NCBI RefSeq assembly: GCF_014805625.2
Contig: NW_023998458.1
Coordinates: 1,159,480 to 1,223,479, forward strand
From: Glossina fuscipes
Lineage: Eukaryota > Arthropoda > Insecta > Diptera > Glossinidae
Reading direction: 5' to 3'
Length of the DNA stretch: 64,000 bases
Numbering within the stretch: the stretch's first letter is position 1; each line of letters begins with the position of its first letter. This document shows, one piece after another, positions 13,221 through 24,698 of the stretch. Under the pieces are notes generated by a model. The model was given only the letters and a program-made list of their open reading frames with translations. It ran no database searches and was not told the DNA's origin. The translations under genes and the position numbers were made by a program.

Positions 13221-14230
13221 GCTACAATACCATTACAATCATTTAACCTTGATTGTAGTAGAAGACTAGTGGATGCCAATGCTACCAACATTATTGCTAC
13301 CAGTGGCCCAGCTAAAACAAACGTGGCTTTCTTAAGAACATTATCGGCTCCGACACCATCGAACTCGATGGGTATCTACCAGCAGCAGCTACATCATAAT
13401 CATCAGCCTGATAATAGAAGTATAACATGTGACACGGCTCACGGTAAGCAATTGCTGCAACAACAGCGTCAAAGTTCAGCTGACGGTTTTAATGGCGCGC
13501 TGGAAAGTGCAGCGACTACGGCTCATCATCATCACCATCATCATCATCATCACAATCTGACAAATTCGCCAAGCAAGGAGGCCATCGCAAATATTAATAC
13601 AGCAGCAGTTGCCAGGAATGACAGTGACATCGTATCAACGGCAGATGCAACATCAACCATGCCAGCAACTCCAATGACCATACTAAAAATTGAAGAGACA
13701 TCTGCTGCCGTGGCTGCTGCCGTCGCTGCTGCTGCTGCTGTTGTGCCACATCTTTCTACGATGTCGGCTCCTTCTGAACTGGAATTATTGCATTTGAAAC
13801 GTTTACGTCAATTGGATAATGAAATGGACCATATACGCAATACATCCATAGATCAAAGCCAACAACTGTCAACATTAATGCAACAAAATCATTATTGCAT
13901 TAACAACAGCAACAATAACAATAACAACAACAATAGCAACAGCAACAGCAACAACAATAATAATAATAATAAAAACAGAAATCATGCTGACAAAAACATT
14001 ATTATGACAACGTCACCTTCCATAGCGAAACGTATACAACATATAACGTCTACCGCTAAGTTAAACTTGACAACAATCGCCCCACAAACAACAGCATTAA
14101 CAACAACCGGGACCACAACAAATTATCTTTTACATGGCAATGATGCTACCAAAAAAGGTTCAACCTCAACAATCTGGACATCAGAGGAATCGATTTTAAG
14201 GAGTGTTGGCGCCGTCGATGAAGACAATAA
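13221..14230 (+). CDS. cv-c: cv-c long-isoform exon (first visible), His/Ala/Asn-rich
   Basis: Exon of 1,010 nt after a pyrimidine-rich acceptor (…TCTAG at 13220), ending at AATAA|GTAAGT. The frame is open from the first base and exits in phase 2. It codes for a low-complexity region: ten His (13524-13553), an Ala/Val run (about 13701-13745) and an Asn/Ser run (about 13906-13980). There is no ATG near the acceptor. GTG at 13269 is not a credible fly start, and the first in-frame ATG is at 13368. Either an upstream exon carries the start, or 13368 is used. I favour the former because the codons between 13221 and 13368 are open and protein-like. Confidence 0.8.
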
Positions 14231-17200
14231 GTAAGTTTCTCTTGTTATTTGCCATTTGTTCACGAACGTATCATACATCTGTTTACCTTGTTGCTGTCTT
14301 ATGTTGTATTGTATTTTGCTTAAAAATCCATAGAGACATAATTACTATAAACGATTATGTGTTCGTGTATACGAATCAATAGATTGTCTAGCGCAGACTT
14401 TGGCCAAATGTGTGGCTACATTGGCAGTTCATGTGTGGCCTCTATGGGGAGTTGTTTAGAATGCTTTGTAATTTTTTCCTTTCGTTTGTTTTTTTCCTTT
14501 ATTTGAACAATTGTTCTTTACTGCAGCCAACCATCTTCTAAAATCATAACCAAAAAATGCAAAGAAATCTCTAAGATTACATAAGAAAATGGCATACGTA
14601 CGTATTGCTTTGCTTTGGCACGAAACCGCTACCTTTGAAATGCTCAGTTCAAAGGATTTCTCATCTTCGGACCAGTTTATCTAAGAGGCGGACTTATATC
14701 TCCATTATTTTGCCTTTTGCCCTTTGCCCTTGACAATTCGTTAGGCATATAATCATAGCTATAATATTAATAATATTTGAAGAAGAATATAAATAGATAT
14801 TAGAATAATGCTCTACTGCTATACAATCTCCATTTCAGTTCTACTTCATCTTCGGCTTGTGAAGAAGCCTCTGGTGTGTTAAGTTCAGGTAAATCTGGCA
14901 TCTCGTTGGATTCCTCCGGTATAGATAACGATCATAACGAGAGCGGTATTGGTACAGCTACCCCACCTAAAGATATATCCTTTTGGAAGAGTGTAGCAAG
15001 TGCTCATCATCCACAATTGCCTCTGCATCATCATCATCATCATCATCACCATCATCATCATCAGCAAACGGATAATGAATCGGTAAGCAGTTTGGAAGCC
15101 TTGAGGAAAATTAAATTCCAAAAAGTTAATTCGACCGCATCATCAGAAGATCCCGATCTCTTGGAAGTATTAAGTATGTGCGATGAAACTCAAGGCGACG
15201 ATGAAGAAGAGCAAGAGGAACTTGACGATTTGATTATTGAGTCGGAAACACAAAGTGTTTTAAAAAGTGGCGGTAAAAAGCAACGGAACAACTCGAAAGC
15301 CCAAAATCGTGCTGTTGCTGGTAATGATATTGGCGGGCAAATAGATGATTACGTTTTGCTGGATGAAGAAGATGAAGGTCATGATGAATTTGAAATTGTT
15401 GCTTATTGTGATTGCGAATACACAGATGGTGATGCTAGTAGTGCTAGTGCCGGGAGTGGTGGTCCTCAAGTACCTAACTCTCATAATCAAAGTTCGCTAA
15501 ACGATACCAACAGCGTGGTATTGAGACGCAAATACTCAGCTTCGCCTATTATGGTGCCAAGAGGAGGACGAGCTCAGAAATGTCGCAGTCATTCGTTAGA
15601 TACTTCCTCTCTTCCCAATACCTATCAACAGCACAATCATATATCATCTCATTTTCATCCCCATCATCCGCATGCTCAGCTAGCACGTAAGTTACAACAT
15701 TTACGCGATCGACGCCTGGCCACGGATCGTAATCAATTATGCTTGGCTTTACGCCAAGAACCATTTCAATCGTTAATGGCGCCCACACATTTCCATGAAT
15801 TACCATCGCCCAGTAGCGCCTCATTACACAGCGGCCATGAGATACTCGATACCCAAGAGCTCTCCACCAAATCAAATTCGGCGCCGTTACTATTAAAACA
15901 AGAGAAACGTCGCGACGACTTTGCTAACCAGAATGTGGTAAGTTTTGCATTAAGTGGAAAATGGAAAAACCGAAACAGACCTCCACTGCTAACATATTTC
16001 AAGTTAATTAAACGCTATTAACAGAATTTAATGGAGCTTAACCTCCCTTTTTCGTTCGCATGCGCACATACATAAACATACAAAGTATACGTATAAATCT
16101 TAATATTAAACCATCTTCTCATTTTCCGTTTTGCAGACACTGCGTTATTCACGTTCACAAAGTGATCGCTATTTAGCAGGTGAGTGAGCGAATAATTTTT
16201 TGAGTTAATGTAGTTCTTGGCGTCTAAATCTAGTTCTTTAGAAATAAAATGCTAATAAGCCTAAGCGCACATATTTACATTAATATTATGCTGCAGGGTG
16301 GTATGAAACAGATACGGACAGACGTGCACTTTGTTGAATCTGTTGCAGTTTGAGTGATTAATTGTTTAGTCATTTTTCAATGGTTTCTTATATTCATTCA
16401 AGCACGATATTATTATATGTAACAAAAAAGAGACGAAAAAAGAAAAAAAAAACTTAAGATCGACTTTCAGTGCCTGCATGAGGTAGAGGCACGGTCGCCT
16501 TATACGTAGAAATATTATAATTAAAGCTGTGGTAGGTAAAAAGACAGAGTTAAGTGTGTTGAATTTTTTCCCCTTATTATTATTTATAACATTTTTTAAT
16601 AGATTTTGACATCAGAGATTTGGTATCATCTAGTCGGCGTAGGCTTAGATATATTCCAATTTATTTATTTATATATTTATTAATTTTTTTTTTTTAATTA
16701 ATGGAATTTCTTCATTACGATTTATCTTATGCTGAAGAGTTACAGACTTTCCTTAGCACTAATAAGCATAAAAACTCAATTAAACTATGTTAAAATCTTC
16801 ATAGTATACTTGTGAGGAGTAAGGAGTAAATAACCGATCATTCATTACAAAAATATTCGATTATAATTTAAATAAAAATTTGTCTGCCTTGCATTGCATA
16901 ATAAATTTGGGTAACAAAATAATTACTAAATAATCATAAGGTAAGGAGTTGACGCAATTCTAAATTTTTTTTCTTCTTGAAGAAGGATAATAATTTAAAA
17001 CTTATTTAGAAGAACTCGGAATAAATTATTAGACGAGCAGAGCAATTTTTAGATCCGAACGGGAATACACTTTGTCAGAAATGTTTATAAGAAGTGCAGA
17101 AAGAAGAAAGCAGCAGAGCGACAGGAGCATTAACAATATATATTCGAAAGTTTTTGCAGATATACTAGAGCACCCGAAACGTTATTAAAGATCTTCAGAT

Positions 17201-20200
17201 TCTTAATGTGGCTTCGTGGGAGCCATCAAGCACATCTTTTAAGACTGAAATCGATACCTAAAATAACATCGAATTTTGCTTGCATGGGCGCCAATGAATC
17301 CTGAAACAAGTTACTTGAGAACTAAAACACTGTTGTGGTTGGGCACCGCTAAAGAGGGATTCTAGGCTTGCAAGCTGAATATCGTCCACAAATTGCGGAA
17401 AATATTTGCATTTAAACCCGCCAATTCGCTATCAAGTTGGCCTCTTGAAACTATGTGATGGTGCGTTACACATCCGTAAACACAATCAACTTGCCCTAAA
17501 AGCATAGCTAAAAAGTTAAAACTTCGGCTGTCATCAACTTGATCTTTAGTGTATTGGGCTACAAAACTAAGCAGAGTTTTGGTTCACCAACTGTGGTAGC
17601 TACGGAATGATGCCCATTAAGCCCATTGCCTTTGAGGCGGAACATCAAATGTAGTTACGCTAGGTTATTGGCCTGGTGAACTATTATATCGAGGGAAGAG
17701 TTGTACGAAATAATTCCGGCCTTATAGGTTTTAGTCATAAATGCGATTGGGCTAAAACCCCAATCGAATTACCTTTAATAATAATGGCTTTAGTTCCGCT
17801 TAACAGTAGTGCAGGAAGGGGAGCGGGAACGGAACTAAACTTTACCCTACCCTGGCAACAGAATTACAACCACTACAATATAATTTTTCGCCTTTTGATT
17901 TTTTTCTTTTTTTGCTTTTTAAAGAGAAAGATTTGACGAAAAATTTATAGAAATTTTTTAAAAAAGATGAAAATGAAAAATTTAGTTTTATTTTACCACA
18001 TAATGGTACCATTGTGTTTATTTCTATGTACATCACCCACTCAGCTCTTTTGATTAATATACAATTTTATCTTTTGACATTTAATAAAACTTCCTGGTCT
18101 TTTCTTTTTACGATGGTGATGTATTAAACTCAGACAAGTTATATTCTCTCATGTTCATATACAAAATTAATGTTCAATTAAATTGCTCTGATTCATCAAT
18201 ATTTCAAAAACGAAAACAAAAGCTTGGTCTGTAAGTATTGTTTTAGTCACAATGTGTTGTTGTGTATCTCTACCAAATTAAAATTCAATTTAAACTGTCA
18301 TTCAAATCATATAGGAAAGAAAAAAAAAAAAATAAATAAACACAAGAAACAAAAATTGTATAATAAATAAAACAAAAGATAAAGAATCTTACTTTTTTTT
18401 GTTTTTTTTTTCAATATCTACTAAAAGCTCATGTGAAACCTTTTCATTACTTTTTTTTTTTTTAAACGAGTACAAAGCTAACAACAATTTCTTTATTGCA
18501 AATAAATAAAACGAGTTAATGAAAAAAAAAAGAAGGAGAAGATGAAAAAAGAGCAAAAAACCGTCCACAGCAGACTACAATTTTCAGTGGGAGAAATGAT
18601 TGAACAAAATATAAATGAATAAATGAATGAATATGATGAGCAGTGGATGCAGCAGACGACAAAAATATAAGTAGCTGTCATTCTGTCAATGTACACAACA
18701 CTTGAATATTTACTGTACTAATTCAATCTGCTTGCATAGAGTTAATCCTCATCAAAAAATGAAGGACTTGTCAGAATAAAACTATCATAAAGGGGAAAGC
18801 TGGTCGGTCTTTATAATTACGATCTTGTTGTTGGTTGCATCAACAAGAAAAGAGAAATGTGTTTTTTGATTAAGCGGGTACAGCATGTACACGATATCCC
18901 ATTTGGCGATATGTATAAAGTAAATATATATCGCCATGTGACGAATGTGAAGCTAAAACGTCACTCAATAAGTCTCCTGTCTGATATAATTGTAGCATCA
19001 CTGTCGACAGACCCATATAATTTCTGGGTAGTACCAACCTTTTAACAGTTAGTCTACAAATTACAATTGCTCTAATGCGACTATTATGCTCAATTAAGAA
19101 TAGAGTAAAATATAAACAGTTAGGGAGATTTTTTATGATAAGTATTGTGAAAACTCAAAATCGGTTACAGACTAATGTCATGGATTCACTTCTCGGATAG
19201 CTTGTGTCATCTATAAAAATATTTCCATTTATTAGAATCGATTGCCTTTTTATGACTGCACTCTCTGTCCGAGCTCCTAGCCGCAAGCGTTTTCCAGAAG
19301 TGGTCATCAATCTCCGTGGCTTTGCTTTCGTTCCACCTTGCCCAGTGATTACATTACAGCGATATATTATAATCTCTCTGTTATCTATTTTTTTTTTTTT
19401 TTTTTTTTTGTAAGGTGGAAAACCACCCCTTCTATCCCCTACCCTGTGGCACGCCCGTTTAGGTATACCTTCACAGAGAGGGTAGCCGTTTAGGCACTAC
19501 TTAAAAGCCTACGTTGACGCTCTTCTTGTCTTTGCTTTCGCATAATGTTTGCGGCGAACATTCCCACCGCTTTCCATTTATTCAGGTCGTGCAACATATT
19601 TGTCACAAGATTGTCGGGGAGACGTAAAACTCCAATTTCCGTCTGTAGTCTCTGTCGTTCGTTATAGTATTTCGGACAGACAAAAAAAACGTGTTCAGCG
19701 TCTTCGATGCACTTACAAAAACTACAGAATGGGTCCTGTTCTATTCTAAACCTATTCAAATATGACCTAAAGCAGCCATGGGCGCTAATTACCTGTGTCA
19801 AATAAAGATCAACCTCACCATGTTGCCTATTCACCCAGGGTCGTAAATCTGGTATGAATCGACGCGTCCACCTACCCTTACCCGCTCTGCTCCAGCGCTC
19901 CTGCCACTCTTCCACTAATCGCTGTTTTGCACGCTGCCTAGCTGCATCAGCCGACAGTCTGTGAAATTCGGCTCTATATAGGCCTTCTTTAGCACGCAGG
20001 TCGATTGGCATCATGCCAGCGATGACCAAGGCCGCATCCTCCGACACCGTCCGATATGCGATGCACACCCTTAGGGCGCACAGCCTCTATGCTGCTTGTA
20101 TGTCTCTCGTATATGCCGGTATAGCGAAAGTCTTTTTCCACACAGAAGAGCCGTACATTATTGTCGCAGTTACCACCTCTTCTACGGTCTTGCCTAGGGC

Positions 20201-21877
20201 CACGCAAGTTTGGCAGTATGCGCGCCAACGACTTTGCTACCTTCGCAGCCTTTTCGCCCGTGTATTTCAGATGCTGTTTAAACGATAGTCTGCAGTCTAT
20301 CATCATTCCTAGATATTTTATGGCTTCTTGAGACTGTATCCTCGTATCTCCCACCTGGATAGTCACTTTCTCCATTTTCTTCCTAGAAGAGATTAATACC
20401 GCTTCTGTTTTCTCATCCGCCAGCTCTAAATCCACTGACCGCAGCCACCTCTTGATCATGTCGGTGGTTTTATTCGCTATAGTGGTAATACCCTCCAGAG
20501 TTTTCGCCACGATAGTTATCGCTATGTCGTCAGCAAAACCCACGACGGATACTCCCTCTGGGAGAGGTAGTCTCAGGATATCATTGTATATTACGTTCCA
20601 CAGTGTAAGGTCTAGGACTAATCCCTGAGGTACCCCTCCAATGATCAGCCTCTCTCTGCACCCTTTATCTGTAACATATCTCAGTTTCCTGTCAGTAAAA
20701 TAACTAGCCACTATATTTATCAGATACGGTGGGACTCTTCTTTCTGTAGGGCAGCTATGACGCAATACCAGTTTGCTGAGTTGAATGCATTCTTAATGAC
20801 TAATGCTATTACTAATAGCAATACTTTTTATTCCCTTTATCCATCGTGTACCTTTAATCGTTTCTGCTGTTGTATTTGTGACCATATTTATTGCACCCAT
20901 TGGGCTTTTCTTCTTCCTGAAGCCGAATTGGAAGTCCGACAGCCCTTTAGATCTCACCAGAGATGCTTCTAAACGATTTCGGATGATCTTTTCGTACACC
21001 TTGCCTATCGTATCCAATAGACAAATAGGGCGGTATCCATTTGGCACATGCGACGGCTTATTTGGCTTTGGCACCAACACCAGTGTTTGTTTTTTCCACT
21101 TATCTGGGAAAATTTGTTCCTTCAAACAAGCATTGAATGTGCTCGCAAACATATCAGGCCTTGCCAACAAAGCTTGCTTAATAGCGCAATTAGGGATACC
21201 ATCAGGGCCCGGTGGGAACAGTGTGCCAATTATTTCTTCCACAAATTCTACACAGCTTGGTTGCTCTGAATACTTTAATTTCTTCATTACCAGCTTATAC
21301 GCCATCCCCCATGGGTCCTCATTAATCTCATTAATCAGTTTGTGGAAACAGTTCTTCTTGCTGGCAATTATCGCTTTTTTTAAGAGCCTTCTCCTGAGTT
21401 TGAACTCTTCTTGGTGGCTGAGATAAGCACTAGTCCCTCCCGATCTTTGGTAGCCCCGCCTCGCTCTGTTACAATGAGACCTTAGTTCGGCTATCTCGTC
21501 TGTCCACCAGTATACTGGCTCCTTGGTCTTATAGAAGCAACGTCTTGTCATTGAGCCGTCACAGGCTTTTATAATCCGTGCTAAAACCTCAGCAACTGCA
21601 GCCTGAGCTGGGTTTCTGGGTTCTGCTTCTTCCAGAATATCTTCGAAGAGTTGCTTGTCAAGAGGTTCTGGTTTCCATTTGGGTCCCCTGAGACGCAGTT
21701 TTACCCTGTTCGCCCGCTGGCTCTGCTTCAGTTCCCAGATTATTGCTGCGTAGTCACTGTGTGTATATATGTCACTAATACCCCATTCTATACGCAAGGC
21801 CAATGCACTACTGGCCTTGGTAATATCGATCGCGGAGCCACGACCGTCTCTGTTGAACGTGTTTTCACTCTCTGCTT

Positions 21878-21919
<42 letters not shown>

Positions 21920-24666
21920 TGTATGTCTGTGTGTGTTTTTTTCTTTGCTCTGCGAGCTGGAAGGTGAAAATCTTCATAGGATACTGCTGGTTCTTAATTG
22001 CAGCATGCACGATTCGCCATCCATGGCGCGTAAGTACCAAAAACTACCCCCCACACGCTTCTTCTACCACTCTCCCCCGCTGTACCACCGTTAGGTATTA
22101 CTTCGCGGGGGCACCTTGTTAGCGCGCTAGCAATGGTGGAATCTCAGTCGAATACCCTTTTGGCTTCCACTCCCTCTGCTCTCCACCCATTGTCTCTCCA
22201 TTCGTCGTAACTCCACCAGGGGTTTTGCTAGCGAACGCGTCTAGGGCGTTCCAAGATGCTGCACTGCCGATCATCATGCTCGTTATCACTTTGGGTAGAA
22301 CAAAACCTGCTCTGCATCCTCCTCCATATCAGCGCATATCGGGCAGTTAGGCGAACTGTCGTATCCGAATCTGTGGAGCCGTGGCGAGTCAGAAGCTGGG
22401 CGAGGTAATAGTTTACCAACCCATCTTCTTATGCTAGGGATAAGAACGAACGTGCATTTTGCTTTGTCGTTCTTTCCCACCTCGACTGCCATATCCTCAA
22501 CGAGGCCATCCGTTCCTCGCTTCTTATAATGAGTGAGAAGGGCTTGTTGCCGCGACGCCGTTCAAAGATGCGGTTTATCTCGTCGGCCAGAATGTCGACT
22601 TTCAGAGTGCCAGCTAACACTAGCGCTGCTTCCTTCGACACGGTACGGAATGCGCAAATCTGCCTCAGGGCGCTAAGGCGATCTTTGGAGTGCCGTCTTT
22701 ACAGTCAGTACACCCGCCCATACACAGCTCGCATCCATAATGATTGAGGTCACCGCAGTGGCTATGACCTTCCTCTTTGCTGTTTTAAGCCCACCCACAT
22801 TTGGCACAATCCTTGCCAGCGCCATCTAGATACCTGCCGCTTTCTTCGCCAGGTAATCAATATGCCGCCTGAAGTTGAGGCGGTGTTCAATTATGACTCC
22901 CAGATATTTGAGTGCGGGGACTGATTGCACTATGTGACCCCCTATTCTTATCTTGCACGTCTCTGGCTTCTTCCGGGTACTCACAAGCACAACTTCCGCT
23001 TTGTGTTCAGCCAGCTCTAGGCCGACCTTGTTTAGCCACCCTTTGATGCGCATGATGGCCTCGGTAGCTTTCGTTTCGATTTCTGCACTTTGCTTTGCCA
23101 CTACCACTATTGCTACGTCGTCGGTGAATCCAATACTTGTTGTGCTGGTGGGCAGATGCAACTTCAAGACGTCGTCATACATGATATTCCACAAGAGAGG
23201 GCCCAGAACTGACCCTTGTGGGACGCCCGCTGATATTTTATACAATTCTGTGCCATTGTCGCTTTCATACACCAACATACGGTTCGATAAGTAGCTCGTT
23301 ATGGTATACATACCTTGGGACCTGAGCTCTTATAAGAGCCTTACGGACAGCTTCCCAATCCGCCGAGTTAAAAGCGTTTTTAACGTCCAGTGCAATCAGG
23401 ACACAGTATTTCTTGGTGCCACCTTTCCATCTATCCCCGGCTATGGCGTCGGATGCCATTCTTACTAGGGCTGGTATGTGTTTGCGTGACAATATTGCTT
23501 TACTTACGTTCAATTTGCTGTGTTTATCTACCTGCGATCATCTTGCCCTTTCTGGATAAGTCCGGTGCGCAGCTGCTCACCTCTCACAAGAAGAAAAGCA
23601 TTTCATTTTGCGTACAGACATGAACTTATTGGGATATAATTGGGCTTGTTTGATCCCATAAAGTTGATTATCGTCGAGCTTATTTTTACTAGAAGTGGTA
23701 CTGTTAATTGACCTAAAACTAAACTGCAATTAACTTAATCTCTTATCTAAGTACACATACGGCAATCCCTAAAAGGGAAGTGACCTTCGACCTTATCGTC
23801 TACAATGGTTTAATTTCATCGTTTACTTTAAATAATAAAAATATGCAAGAAAACGATAGAGAAAGCTTAGGTTCAGTTATAGAGGGATTTAGAAGTGATA
23901 TACATATATAATATATACAATATGCGCCATAAAGCGAATGGCTTTTCTGCCTCCCTGCTTTCTCTACATAGCAACTGGAATTTGTAGATCAAGAAAAACA
24001 ATTCAGTTCACTTTTATTATAAACGTTTAAAGGAAATCGCTTGTTGCTAATAGAAAAGAAAAATATTTAGCAGCGGAGAAATAAGGGTGGATCACTCATA
24101 AATAAGATGAGCACACTTTTTTGAAGAGCTTACATGCTCCTACATGACCTACATAATGTTGTTACAGTAAAACTTATTTCTTTTTCTAAGAAAAACTTTT
24201 ACTACACACCTACACTTGCTTTGTTATTGATAAGCTATTCATATCTGTTACTATCATTTTTAGTCCTTTTAAATGTGTTTAAATGTGTTTCAGTTATTGT
24301 CTGCGTTAGGTAACCCGGTTTATAGACATGTGCGGTTTTTAAGTAAGTAACAATTTTATATAATTTGTTGCACAGATTCTATAAATTTTCTAGCCACTAA
24401 TCACCCCCACTAAGCTGGCCATAGTAAACTAGTTCAACGGAATTTAGTCTGTTGTGTTTATTTAACTGCGCAAAACCACGTCTGAAATGTCTGAACTTAA
24501 TTGAAAGTATTATCATTATTCTCATCTTTGTCATCATTATTGTCATCATGGCGCTTGGCATCGTCATCATCATTATTATCACTATAATTCTATTTGTGTG
24601 TGTGTGTATAGGTATGTAAGCTAAGTACGTATATAACACATGCTTATGACAACATATATCTATTGT

Positions 24667-24698
<32 letters not shown>

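Larger units (their letters stand above)
19388..21880 (-). mobile_element. R1-clade non-LTR retrotransposon (LINE), 5'-truncated, degenerate copy 1
   Basis: Minus-strand element lying in the cv-c intron. Reading from 21880 downwards: the end of an endonuclease domain (GSAIDITKASS…IYTHSDYAAI, the conserved SDH region with Tyr for His), then reverse transcriptase (GPDGIPN, YRPICLLDTIGKVYEKIIRNRL split near 21000, QFGFRKKKSP), the catalytic FADD box (near 20545) and the thumb (AIKYLGMMID), then a C-terminal zinc-binding segment CSFC…HVFFVCP (near 19700). It ends in an A22 tail (T run at 19388-19409). ORF1 and most of the endonuclease are missing. The frame breaks near 20790 and again near 20060, and the usual GVPQGSVLGPLLWN box reads GVPQGLVLDLTLWN. 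So it is an inactive copy. Confidence 0.9.

Noticed and set aside
14885..16002. Minus-strand frames of 76-108 codons opposite the cv-c exon
   Set aside because: Shadows of the real plus-strand exon, with poly-Met from the His codons. No motif of their own.
19549..23294. Plus-strand frames of up to 207 codons across the LINE region
   Set aside because: Shadows of the minus-strand reverse transcriptase frames, which carry the recognisable motifs.
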